Assembly: GCF_002288925.2 (NCBI RefSeq)
Contig: NW_022098094.1
Coordinates: forward strand, 128,223-192,222
Length of the DNA: 64,000 nucleotides
Direction of reading: 5' to 3'
DNA from: Delphinapterus leucas
Taxonomy: Eukaryota > Chordata > Mammalia > Artiodactyla > Monodontidae
Shown here in pieces: positions 37,658-47,935 of this stretch. The position numbers were made by a program, and so were the translations under genes. The notes beneath the pieces were generated by a model. It worked only from the letters and a program-made list of their open reading frames with translations, was not told where the DNA came from and did not search any database. Positions within the stretch are counted from its first letter, which is position 1. The number at the start of each line of letters is the position of its first letter.

Positions 37658-39300
37658 CTTTACCAGCTTCTGCCTAATCCCCCTCTTTCTGAGCTGAAAG
37701 ACCTTAATCCAGTCCCTCTGGAGTATTTTCTTTCCCTCCTTTGGTGGTGCCGATGGTGATGGGGGAGGGGTCCGTGGGGAGAAGTTACAATCTCAGCCCA
37801 GGCTGATGACACATTCTGGGCTGTTAGCACCTGTTTTCCAACCAGGTGTGTCGCCTTGGCTGCGATGGCTCAGGGAGAAGTTCTGGGGCTTCCAGCCCGC
37901 TACGGAAGGGGTACTCAGGATGGGGCCTGAGCTGGCCCGGCTGGAGACCTCCCCTGCAGGGGCGAGGAAGTCCACGGGGATTGATATCTTTAGGGTGGTC
38001 ATTTCCCCCGGCCAGGGTGTAGTCAGTGCCAGCAGCGCTTTCTGGAGAAAGAAGCTCCCCAAAGAAAAATCCGAAGTTGTGTCAACGGGCTGGGTGGAAA
38101 CAAACATCAGCCCCTCATCAGAGACCCTGCTTTGTCTTCAGTGTGGGAGGATGGAGGGGTCTGAGTGGAAAAAGAGTCTGAGAATAAGAGCCACTCCACT
38201 CGCTGGTGGGCATCGGCCTCAACTGGCAGGACCACACGCTTGGGGGCAAATGCTCTGCCATCCTCACTGTGGTCCAGGGCAAAGAACCCAGAGATGCACC
38301 TCCCCTCTGAAACCCTCTCCTCTGCTTCCGCCACTCTGCTGGCTCCTGGCGCCTCTTTCATCCGACCACATGCTTCCGTCTCCGTGGGCACCTGGTGCCC
38401 ACCATGTTGCAGCCCTGCCCTAGGAGTGAAGGACAGCGTGGGGGGCAGGACTGGGCACGTGGTTCAGGGGGCCCAGTGCAAAATGAAAATGTGGCCCCTG
38501 ATTCTTAATAATTGAAAAATCGGTAGGAATTTCTGAGAAGGGTGGCGACAGCATAGCATCAAACTAAGCTCTGGGCTCTTCTGAGCGTGGGCTCTGAGTG
38601 ATGCCTTGAGACCTTGGATTCTGTCTCCAGCCTGTTTCTCCCCACACGACATCCTCTCCCAGCTGCCTCATTGATTCCTGCGGCTTCCTAGGGGCACCGA
38701 TGACCCCCAGATCTTCCACCCAGCCTAGCCCCAAACTCATGCTTCTGGAATGAGTTTGGAAGGCCCATTACCTGAAAAATCAACAAGACCGAAAAAAAAA
38801 AAAAAAAGAGTTTATTACCTTGTCCCTTCTCCCGTGTCCTCCAGCCATCAAAATAAAATGGAAATCCTTCTCTCTCTCAATTCTCACTTTCAGACAAGGA
38901 TTATGCCATCAGCCCAGGTGTCCGAGTCCTTCTGGCCTCTTCCTTTCCTGAATCCCACCAAGCTCTGTCTAGTTATCTTCTTAACCCATTTCCCTCTTTC
39001 TGCCATTCACTCCCTGTGGCCACTGCCTTGTGTCACACCCTGTCCTCTCTCGCTTGGGCTGTCACCCAGGTTTCATGACTTGCTTCTGTTTACCCCACCT
39101 CTAATCTTCATCTTCGAATGGCCGCCAGCATGTTTTCTCCCCCAAATCAATCCCCTGCGTAAAAGTAACCCTTGCCTCCCCACTGCCTGCGGTGTGAAGA
39201 CCAGACCTCTGAGAAGGGTGGGCAGGTCTTCATTGCCTCACCATCCTGCCTCCCCACAATGAGCTCCAGTGTCTCTGGTTGGGACACACTTGGTGTCCCC
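37658..39300. other. Intergenic, no recognised gene
   Basis: Unique sequence. A 205-codon open frame (37806-38423, +) has no recognisable domain. A poly-A run of 16 lies near 38792. Confidence 0.45.
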
Positions 39301-39733
39301 ATCCATCCATCCATCCATCCATTCATCCATCCATCCTTCCTTCCTTCCATCCAACCTTGCATGCATCCATCCATCCATCCATCCTTGCATCCATCATTCC
39401 ATCCATCCATCCATCCATCCATCCTTGCATCCATCCTTCCATCCATCCATCCATCCTTCCACCCATCCATCCATCCATCTATCCATCCATCCATCCTTGC
39501 ATCCATCCATCCATCCTTCCATCCATCCTTCCATCCTTCCATCCTTCCATCCTTCCATCCATCCTTCCATCCATCCATCCTTCCACCCATCCATCCATCC
39601 ATCTATCCATCCATTCATCCTTGCATCCATCCTTCTATCCATCCATCCATCCTTCCATCCATCCATCCATCCATCCTTCCATCCTTCCATCCATCCATCC
39701 ATCTATCCTTCCTTCCATCCATCCATCCATCCA
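39301..39733. repeat. (ATCC)n minisatellite with variant units
   Basis: About 430 bp of ATCC tetramers with interspersed TTCC, TTGC, ACCC and TATC variants. Because the unit is four bases without stops, all three forward frames stay open (Ile-His-Pro-Ser repeats), and the reverse frames read Met-Asp-Gly-Trp. These are not genes. A 124-bp higher-order period is visible: ACCC variants at 39461 and 39585, TTGC at 39497 and 39621, ATCT at 39477 and 39601. Confidence 0.97.
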
Positions 39734-41267
39734 CATACTTGCTTTGAACAATGACCCTCTGCCAGTTCTCTGTGAGGCATTCGGAGATGAAGTTGATGAA
39801 CTCAAAGAGGTGACAGCCCCGTGGGGAGATCACAGATCATGACAATATCACAAGGTAAGTGCAGAGGTCACAGGTCTGCAGCAAGTGTCACAGAGGACAG
39901 AGCGAAGGGATCTGACCCAAACTGGAGAGATTGGAAAGTCAGCCTTCCTGGAGGATTGAACAGGATTAGAAGGAAGGACAGGAGGTGATCGCGCCTTTGT
40001 GCCTCTGTGCCTTCTCCCATGCTGTACACTCAGCCTGGGAAGAGCAAATCCAGGCCTGCTTACCCCCCCACCCCATCACACTGCCTGGCTGCTATCAGGA
40101 CTCAGCTGGTGAGTCACCTGTGTGTAGTCCTTCCCTGCCCTCCCCTGCCCCTCCACTGGCTGGACACCCGAGGCGTTTCCTCCTCCACACATCCACTTCC
40201 TCCTCCACCCCCCGGCACTGTCTTGTAACCACTTCTTTACTGATCTTCCCTCCATTTGTGGTGAGGTCCTGAGTCTTAATCATCTTTGTGTCCCTTGAAG
40301 TCCAGCATGTACACACACGCACACACACGCTCAACAATATTTGTCAGATGAGCAGCATATCACTTGCGCGCAAGTCTGGTTTGACCACGAGCTTCATTCT
40401 TAGAGGTGCCGTATTCAGCATAGGGAGATGTGGCCCCACCGCCACTGGCGTTGATCACACCTGGCTAGGGCCCGGTGACACATCGACAAGAGAGACTTTG
40501 AAACGCTAAAGCATGTCAAGAGGTGAGGCGGCCTGAATGTGTGTCACATAAGAAACTCTGGAGGGAATTAGAGCTACTTTGCAGAGGAGAGAGTGTAGGG
40601 CAGGACCTGATGGTCTCTATAGCTGTTTGAAGAACTGACAGAGAGAAGGCGTTCGTCATATTTTCTGGGGCTGTGGAATCTACCCAGGATGTAGGTAGAA
40701 GGAAGAAAGACACATTTCAGACCCACATAAGGAAACACTTTCTAAGGATAAGAATTATCCAACTGTTGGCCAATTGACCTTGAACTCTCTAATGGACACT
40801 TTCAAGGAGATGAAAACCAGCCGTCTCTCCGGGGCGCTGTCATATTTAGGCCTTTCATCCTGGGTGGGAAATCAGGCCAGATAACTCCTAAGGCGGTGTA
40901 CAGACCCAAGATTCTTCAAGTCTAAAATTTTATCTCTACCTCAGGCTCCGTGGTAAGAATGTCACGTTGCATTCAGTCGGGGGGATGGAGAGAACGCACC
41001 CTCAGGTTTTGAAGCACTGTGCATTGTCACGCCGACTCCAGTGACTGTTTTACTTCTCAGAGGCGCTGAAGTTGGGAGAGGTGAGTCTGCAGTACCAGAG
41101 TCTGGGAAGCGGCAACAGAGTGCATCAGAAGGTGTTTTTCCATGTGGCAAGATCTCCGTTCTCCTTGGATTCTCTCAGAGTCTAGTATGTATGACTCATG
41201 AAATCAGAGCTAGACCAGGAGAAAACCAGCTCGGGGACTCAGTCTAAGACAAGAATCTGTGATACCC
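39734..41267. other. Intergenic, no recognised feature
   Basis: Unique sequence with a short (CA)-rich stretch near 40309-40335. No supported gene. Confidence 0.45.
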
Positions 41268-41490
41268 CTAACCCTGCCTTATACAAGGAGTATTATGCAC
41301 TTGCTGGGCAGCTATAACCAAGAGCCACAAGTTGTGGGGCTTAAACAACAGAAATTATTCTCTCCCAGTCCTGGAGGCTGGAGGTCCAACATCAAGGAGT
41401 CAGCAGGGCTGGCTCCTCCTGAGGCTGCTCTCCTGGGTACTAGACGGCCGTCTTCTCCCTGTGTCCTCACGTGATCGTCCAACTGTGTCC

Positions 41491-41971
41491 AAATTTACCC
41501 ATCTTGGGAATTCCCTGGCAGTCCAGGGGTTAGGACTCTGCACTCTTGCTGCCCTGGTTCGGGTTCAGTCCCTGGTCAGGGAACTGAGATCCCACAAGCC
41601 ATGTGGCATGGTTAAAAAAATAATAACGAGGGGCTTCCCTGGTGGCGCAGTGGTTGAGAGTCCGCCTGCTAATGCAGGGGACACAGGTTCGTGTCCTGGT
41701 CTGGGAGGACCCCACATGCCGCGGAGCGACTAGGCCCGTAAGCCACAACTACTGAGCCTGCGCGTCTGGAGCCTGTGCTCCGCAACAAGAGAGGCCGCCA
41801 TAGTGAGAGGCCCGTGCACCGCGATGAAGAGTGGCCCCCGCTTGCCACAACTAGAGAAAGCCCTCACACAGAAACGAAGACCCAACACAGCCTTAAATAA
41901 ATAAGTAAATAAATAAAATAATAACGAAATAAATAAAAACTGAAAAAACCCTCCACAAATTTCCCCTTCTT
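41491..41971 (+). mobile_element. CHR-type SINE (outer) with a second SINE in its tail
   Basis: The outer SINE starts at 41506 ('GGGAATTCCCTGGCAGTCCA'). Its body ends in an A-rich tail near 41616, into which the inner SINE is inserted, and the tail resumes at about 41925-41956. It is flanked by a 15-bp duplication of the MLT1 host: AAATTTACCCATCTT at 41491-41505 and AAATTTCCCCTTCTT at 41957-41971. Confidence 0.85.
41617..41937 (+). mobile_element. CHR-type SINE (inner), nested
   Basis: The inner body lies at 41630-41924: 'GGGCTTCCCTGGTGGCGCAG' head, GGTTCGTGTCC B-box-like word, long CHR body to a (TAAA)n tail. Both sides carry AAAATAATAACGA (41617-41629 and 41925-41937), a perfect 13-bp duplication of the outer SINE's tail. 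Confidence 0.92.
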
Positions 41972-42125
41972 AGGAGGACGTCAGTGTTGGGGCCCAGCCT
42001 AACGGCCTCACTCTAACTTGACTGCCTCCATAATGGCTCTGTCCCCAAATAAGGTCACACCCTGAGGTTCTGGGGTCAAGACTCCAACATGTGAATTTTG
42101 GGGGACATAATTCAACCCACGAGGA

Positions 42126-42714
42126 CATGAGTCTCTTATGATTGCCCTTCATCACCCCACGATGTGAGTCTGGGGGGAGGCAGCATTCTCCCACAACAGA
42201 AGCTTGGAGGCCCAGACATTCCCGAGCTCCTCTCTCCAGTGACAAAGGCCTGGGCCCAGCTTTGGCCAGAGGGATGCCTGCTCAGCACTGCGAACTGATT
42301 GGCATCTACTGTCACGAAGACGTGGGCCAGGGCAGAGCTCTCTCCTGGTGAGGGCGGCCTCCTCCAGTTCCTCGGGGCAGCAGGTGCCCCACACTGCATT
42401 GCCCTCCAGTGCCCGGGCAAGGGTGGGGGGCCACGTGGTGAGGACCCCACGCAGGGCCCAGGGCTGTGGGAGGCTTGACAACACTCCCTCTGCAGCCATC
42501 CAGGCGCTGGCACAGCGGCTCTCATGGCTCCCTCAACACCAGCTGATGTCTGTCGTCTCTCTGCGTCCTGGCTGCCCACACCCTGCCCAGCAGCTGTTCC
42601 CACTTGCAGGCCTTTCCCATCGACGTGCCTTTTGCAGCTCTGCTGGAGCCTCAAGACTTCTGCAAGGTCAGGCTGCCGTCAGTCTCAGGCTGCTTGCTCC
42701 GAGAAGCTTCTCTG
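42126..42714. other. Intergenic, no recognised feature
   Basis: GC-rich unique sequence with overlapping open frames on both strands. None has a recognisable domain. Confidence 0.45.
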
Positions 42715-42915
42715 TGATGGTGGGAAGGATGCTGGCTCTGGAGCTGGTCAGACCCAGGTTCAAACTCTGATTTACTAGATGCGTGATTTGGGGGAAGCTA
42801 TTTAGACTCTCGAGGCCTCAATCTTCTCTAAAATGGGCTCATTAAAGCAGCTGCCACACTTGCTTGTTTTGAGGATTTAAGGAGCTGAAAATGCAATGCC
42901 TGGTGAGCAGTTCAC
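42715..42915 (+). repeat. MIR-type SINE relic
   Basis: Forward MIR: 'CTGGTCAGACCCAGGTTCAA', a degraded core, then TCTCTAAAATGGGCTCA, 'TTTTGAGGATTTAAGGAGCT' and ATGCCTGGTGAGCA. Confidence 0.82.
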
Positions 42916-43084
42916 ACGGTCCGGTCCCGGCATGGAAGCCTGCCCTCAGTGAGTCCTGAACATCTATCCTGGGCGCCCTCCAAACCAGCCTGCAGGGCAC
43001 GTGATGGACGAGAGATGGGCCAGCTCGGTGTCCAGGGAGATGAGCTTTACCCATGGGCTGGCAGTGTTGAACGAGGTCCATTTC

Positions 43085-43150
43085 CCCGTGGCGGGTGGGG
43101 GAGGGTGGGGGATGGTGGGGGAGGGTGGGGGAGGGTGGGGGAGGGCGGGG
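43085..43150 (+). repeat. G-rich 10-bp tandem repeat (GGGTGGGGGA)n
   Basis: About six copies of a GGGTGGGGGA unit with one GGATG variant. There are many runs of three to five G on the plus strand, the pattern needed for G-quadruplex folding. Confidence 0.9.
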
Positions 43151-45794
43151 TTCCTCCACCAATGCTCAGCTATCCCAGGCCTGCAGGGCAGCACCAGGTG
43201 ACAAGCCAGGACATCCTGGGCCCACCTGATGCTAGACTCCAGATGCCACCCCTCCTTCTGTACTGAGGGCCTGGCTCCTTCCCCTCCCTGGAGATTCTGA
43301 GGCCATTAGAAAGGTGGGAAGAGTGGAGGAGGTGCTTAAGGGACAGTGTGAGATTCCTTCACTGACTGTCTCCACGGGTACTGTCTCGCCGGGCATGGAA
43401 ACCCGCCATCCTTTCTAGGTCAATTCAAGCGCGTCTTCCAGGACTAGCCCCATGACGTTTCCGTTCCCCACGCTTGGCGGAAGGTGCCCCAGCCCCCCGG
43501 ACCCTGGCACCTGATCAGAGGGCCAGGGGAGGCCTTTAACCGGTTGCTTCCCCTCTGGGTGGGGGGACGGGGTGTCCAGGCACCTGTCTGAGAACCCGGT
43601 TGCTATAGAAACAACCACCCAAAAGGCAGGATGGTGGGGAGGTTGGCAGGTGAGTTGGGCCCAGACCTTTTTCAGAGACAGGTTTTTTTTGCTTTGTTTT
43701 TTGGTGGAGAAACACATCTTGTATTTCTCATTCATATTCATCGTGGGCAGTCTCCACCCCACACGTGAGTTTTAATTTTAAATTTCTCCAGGGGAACAAC
43801 GGAGTCATTTTTAGCTGGCTGGTTTGGGGAGACTTTGAGCGGCCCCTGGAATCCGCAGGAGCCTGCGGGGCTGAGCTGTGTTTGATTTAAAATTGGAAAC
43901 AGGAGGCAGAAGAGTGGCTTTATATAGCCTGGGAGGTCCAGGAGCCCTGCACTGATTTATGACAGGCCTGCCGAAAGCACATGGAAGCCGAGGTAATATT
44001 TATAAATTCCTTCCCCAAGGATGGATGGAATGTTCTGAGCTGCAGTCAGAAAGCACCTTTTTGGGGGATGAAGGGAGGTTAAGTCCAGTTATTCGTGGAC
44101 TGAAAGGAAAAGGGAACTTGAGCATGGAGGGGCTGCTCCAAGTCTGTTCCGGAAACGCGGGCTGCTCTGCAGGCCTGGACTCCTCGCTCAGGTCCTCAGG
44201 GCCCCACTCCCAACCTCCTCCCTCCCCCCACCCCCCGCCCCGTCCTACTCAACGAGGCCAAGCACCTACACCTGGCAATTGCAGTGACTGCACTTTACCA
44301 ACAAAACGTCTATCTAGGTGTCTGGGGACAGCACAAGTCCTGGCACTGTGGGGAGGGAGAAGGAAAAGAAGATGGAGCGGCGGAGGGGGGGCGGGGGGGG
44401 GGAGGAGGCTGAAGACAGACGCAGGTGTGGCCCAGGAGCCCGAGTCCCTGGCCGAGGCCCAGATGTGACAACGGGACACCCGGAGTGGGAGTGGCTGGTG
44501 CCCGGCATGGAGGTGGGCACTGTGAAGGGTTCGCCTGGCTGTCAGCAACCGTGAAGGACGTGCACCCACTGCAGTTTGGACACACCGACCAAGGCAGGGG
44601 ACCCCCAGATTCAGAGAGCGCCACCCTCTGTGTGTCCCTTGGGCTGGCATCCCTGTCCCTAACCTAGCAGCTTGGGAGAGCGGCCAGCCATGTGGCCGAG
44701 CTGGCTGATGGCCTTGCTTGAATGAGAAAGGACAACAGAAAACATTAAAAAAAATTGTGTCAGGAAAGTAAAACCCAGGGGGGCACATTCAGCTCTGTGG
44801 TCCCCTCAGCCTTGATGCCTGATTCCCATCTGCACGCAGAAGGGAGGCCCGTGTATCACTAACCTGTGTGTGCCGGTCCCCCATGGGATGCACTCCCCCC
44901 AGTGCTCTGGGTCACGAGAGCCAAGCTGGAAACTGGAAACAGCAGGCGGTGGTCTGAGGGGCTCTGCTGTCTCTGGGGACGGGGGAGAAACTGTCATCTT
45001 GGTTCCAGTCTGCCCAGACCCCTCATCCGCAGCCTGGTTTCTGGGTGTCACCGGCACACCCACGGGAGGGACAGGAGGTCTTTCCAACACCAGCTGCGTT
45101 CCTGCCCTGGCCCCAGGGGTTCTCACGACAGGTTCTAAAGCCGGTTAAATGCAGGCAGGGTGTGATGCCAGGAGGCCGACAGAGATGCAGAAAGACACCT
45201 CACCCCTTCCAGCTTAAGTGCTGGCAGGCACACAGGTCCCCATACTTCAGGGCACCCACCAGGACAGAGGGGATTGAATGCCAGCTCCCCAGCCAGGCCC
45301 ACACTGGCAACTGTAGACCCGTGGACACTGTGCAGGGAGACCTGGAACCTCCCCTTCATTACCTCTGCTTCTTTCCCTCCCGCAGCACTGAGCACACGTT
45401 CCATGAAAGGTCCCTGGGGATGACGTCAGTGCTTCTTTTGGCAGATGGGACCATGATGCACATCTGAGCCTCTGAGGTGACAACGGGCTTGGCTCTCTGC
45501 TCATGGCGCCGGGGCATTCACGTCCATGGCACCTAGATGTTCCGTCCACTCTTACGGGCTTGCTCCCAAGCCTGCACCTGCAGGAGTTCAGCCACCCCCG
45601 ACTGTTGCGGCTGCGAGAGGATGAGCCCAAAGAGGCCGAGCCTGCAAGGCCCCGCGGTCAGAGCACTGGTTTCTTTTCCTGCACGAAGGGGGCTCTGCAG
45701 CTGCCCCGCCGGGGCCAGTTCCCAAACCAGACCCCGGCTTTTCCCTTGGACTGTTCCGACGGGTGGAAATACAGAGTGTTGGTGCTGGAAGGAT
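43151..45794. other. Intergenic block
   Basis: No supported gene. 43680-43900 is unique AT-rich sequence. A TATA-like word lies at 43919-43926. C/G-rich runs lie at 44220-44240 and 44377-44405. Overlapping open frames of 100-180 codons on both strands are composition-driven. Confidence 0.45.
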
Positions 45795-45935
45795 GATAGC
45801 AAGGCTAGCTGTCATTTATTAAGCACCTACTGCATACCAGGCATGTTAAGATGATTTCTGATCCTCACAAGTGCTGGAGGAGGCGCGATTCCCATCGTCA
45901 GGTCACGGTGGAGGCCACGGAGCTCTAGGGAGGCT
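45795..45935 (-). repeat. MIR3-like relic, antisense
   Basis: Contains 'TCATTTATTAAGCACCTACT' and GCATACCAGGCATG, the reverse of a MIR 3' end. Boundaries are approximate. Confidence 0.6.
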
Positions 45936-45939
45936 GTGG

Positions 45940-46145
45940 GTGAGATCAGGGGCACAGACCTGCATCCAACTCCAGCTCTGCCCCTTACCAGCTGTGGGAC
46001 AGGCTGCTTTCTGAAGCTCTCGGTGTCTTGGCTTCCTCATCTGTAGACGGGGAAGCTGCAATGGGTGGCCCCCCATAGGGTGGTAGTGAGTCACTGCACA
46101 GGCAGTGTGCTCACAGCAGGGCCTGGCGCCCAGGAAGGGCTGCCA
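45940..46145 (+). repeat. MIR-type SINE relic
   Basis: Forward MIR: 'CTCCAGCTCTGCCCCTTACC', AGCTGTGGGACAGGCTG, 'TTGGCTTCCTCATCTGTAGA', then GGTAGTGAGTCACTGC and CAGGGCCTGGCGCC. Confidence 0.8.
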
Positions 46146-47362
46146 GAGTGTCAGCTGTCACCATGGGGAGGACGAGTGATTTGGGCCCAGTCGGCAGGGC
46201 AGCAATAACTACATTCCCAGTCTGTCCGGCCCCAGAGCCCATGCTCTTCCCTTTACATATGAGGAAACGTGCATGGTGGGGAGGGTGTCAGGAAAGAGGA
46301 CTTGTCAAGATGGGCCAGCTGCTCTGTGACTGTCCCAGGGCTGGTAGCCCTCTCTGATGACCCCAGGTGTAGTGTCCACCCCACGAAAACACTGAAATAA
46401 TCTCTGACAAGCCCCTTCGGCCTTGGGGTTATCTGATGCCACCTCTGGGAGCCAGGGTTTAACGCGGGAAGCACTGTCTCTTGCTTTTGCACCACATGGG
46501 CCCTCTCCAGCCCTGACTTTCCTCAAACCGCACTTCCCAACAACTCGATCATGAATGTAAGAAATCCATGAACACAGACCACTGTTCCTTCCCCACCATA
46601 ATCGGCTCAGATCTTAGAAGCTCTACATGGATTTTTAACCACCCTTTGCTGCCAAGTTCTCCATTTTATTTGAAATAAATATTCAAGATTTACCTTGCCT
46701 AGACTCCTCTCTGTTCGCTACGCCCATCAATACAAGATTTCACCGCACTTCCAAAAAGCACAAAAAGAGAGATTCCTGCCTCTTTTAAACCCTGGACTTA
46801 ACAAGGATCATTTCCATTGGAACCAGAGAAAAACAGACGTTTTCTTTATTCCCCGGTGGCCTCTTTCTCCCTTTCAAATTTCCCTCCAAGAAGGTGAATA
46901 CAAACGTGTTACAACCGACTCCCAGCTTTAAGAGATGAATCACCTCACCGCGGTTTGGCACAGAGACAGAAGGGAACAAGAGAGCGCAGCAGAGTGGGGG
47001 GGCTGGGGAAAGGAGGTGGTGTTTCTCAGGAGGCCAGACCCTGGTTGTCAGCCTCCAAGAGTGCCCCTCGCCCCAGGGCCCTGGTCCACAGCAGATGGAG
47101 GTGCCGGGTGCGCTTTAGGGATCCCACGTGGAGGGCTCCCAGAGGGCACACCGCACCCTCCCTGGGGCATGAGCGGCCAGTGAGGCTGTGACCGTCCTCC
47201 TGCCCTGGTCGGTGCACAGGGACGTCCCTGAGCTTCTGCTCCCGAGGGATGGAACATTTGGGGTTTGCTGGGCTTGGGAGCGGCCTGTGCCATCCTTCAA
47301 GGAGAAGGTGGAGAGGTAGGCAGGAACGAGGAGAGGAGATGAAAGGGGGACAGACAGCTGGA
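46146..47362. other. CALML3 3' flank / possible 3' UTR
   Basis: Downstream of CALML3 on the minus strand. It holds a candidate polyadenylation signal at 46845-46850. The GC content rises from about 46900 toward the gene. No other gene was recognised. Confidence 0.45.
46845..46850 (-). terminator. Candidate polyadenylation signal for CALML3
   Basis: TTTATT on the plus strand reads AATAAA on the minus strand, about 515 nt past the present stop codon and about 630 nt past the family's normal stop. A second AATAAA-type word lies near 46665. Neither is proven. Confidence 0.4.
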
Positions 47363-47935
47363 TCAGGTCAACCAGCGGAGGAGCAGTGCCCGGAGGGGCC
47401 GGGGGAACGGAGGCAGGTCCTCCGGCGCCACGCGCGGAGCCCGGACACCCAGGGTGGGGGTGGAGGTGGGTCTGCAGCCGCCCTTGGAAACCAGCAAGCG
47501 CACGAACACCTCGTAGCGCACCAGCTCGTCCCCGTCCACGTCCGCCGCTCGGATCATCTCGTCCATTTCCTGGTCGCTCGGCTTCTTGCCCAGCCGGGTC
47601 ATCACGTGCCGCAGCTCGGCCGTGCCCATCAGGCCGTTGCCGTCCTTGTCGAAGACGCAGAAGGCCTCCCGGATCTGGTCCTTGGCGTCCCTGCCCTTCA
47701 CCTTCCGGGCCATTAGGCCCAGGAGCTCGGGGAAGCCCACGGTGCTGCTGCCGTCGCGGTCCAGCTTGCCCACCAGGTCCCGGAGTTCAGCCTCAGTGGG
47801 GTTCTGGCCCAGCGACCAAAGGACGGTGCCCAGCTCCCGCGTGCTGATGGCGCTGTCTCCGTCCTCATCGAACGGGGAGAGGGCCTCCTTGAACTCGGCC
47901 ACCTGCACCTCGGTCAGCTGCTCGGCCCTGACCAT
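47363..47935 (-). CDS. CALML3: Calmodulin-like protein 3, eroded EF-hands and lost stop
   Basis: CALML3 is an intronless calmodulin relative expressed in stratified epithelia. It is known as a Ca2+ sensor and light chain of myosin-10. The frame from 47935 encodes 190 residues, of which 1-151 align with the family (human about 149), including [18 protein letters not shown] and [11 protein letters not shown] blocks that fit CALML3 rather than CALML5. EF loops lie at residues 23-34, 59-70, 96-107 and 132-143. The loop position-6 glycine is lost in EF1 (Ser), EF2 (Ser) and EF4 (Glu). EF4 also has Val143 for the position-12 Glu (GTG at 47507-47509) and Arg at position 9. EF3 is the best kept. Where the family stops, after Val-Ser-Lys, the codon is GGC (47480-47482) and translation continues 39 residues to TGA at 47363. 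The start (MVRAEQLTE) has two extra residues compared with the usual MADQLTE, with G at -3. The frame is also open upstream for 88 codons in GC-rich DNA, probably untranslated. It may be a young unitary pseudogene or a diverged functional gene. Gene identity is firm; function is uncertain. Confidence 0.88.
   Translation of the reverse strand: MVRAEQLTEVQVAEFKEALSPFDEDGDSAISTRELGTVLWSLGQNPTEAELRDLVGKLDRDGSSTVGFPELLGLMARKVKGRDAKDQIREAFCVFDKDGNGLMGTAELRHVMTRLGKKPSDQEMDEMIRAADVDGDELVRYEVFVRLLVSKGGCRPTSTPTLGVRAPRVAPEDLPPFPRPLRALLLRWLT

Larger units (their letters stand above)
41268..42125 (-). repeat. MLT1-type MaLR LTR relic, antisense, split by nested SINEs
   Basis: The left piece (41268-41505) has 'GGCTTAAACAACAGAAATTA', 'TCCTGGAGGCTGGAGGTCCA' and 'CGTCTTCTCCCTGTGTCCTC'. 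The right piece (41957-42125) has 'TCTGTCCCCAAATAAGGTCA' and 'CATGTGAATTTTGGGGGACA'. Together they make one antisense MLT1 LTR separated by the inserted SINEs. Confidence 0.82.

Noticed and set aside
37806..38423. 205-codon open frame on the plus strand
   Set aside because: No known domain, and other long frames overlap it. A single-exon novel gene cannot be supported from sequence alone.
39147..39842. Several long open frames (150-190 codons) in all frames over the ATCC array, Ile-His-Pro-Ser or Met-Asp-Gly-Trp repeats
   Set aside because: A stop-free tetramer repeat opens every frame by construction. There is no unique coding sequence, so these are not genes.
47363..47935. Calling CALML3 an outright pseudogene
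   Set aside because: There is no frameshift or premature stop. The evidence is loss of the normal stop and weakened EF-hands, which needs comparative data to decide.
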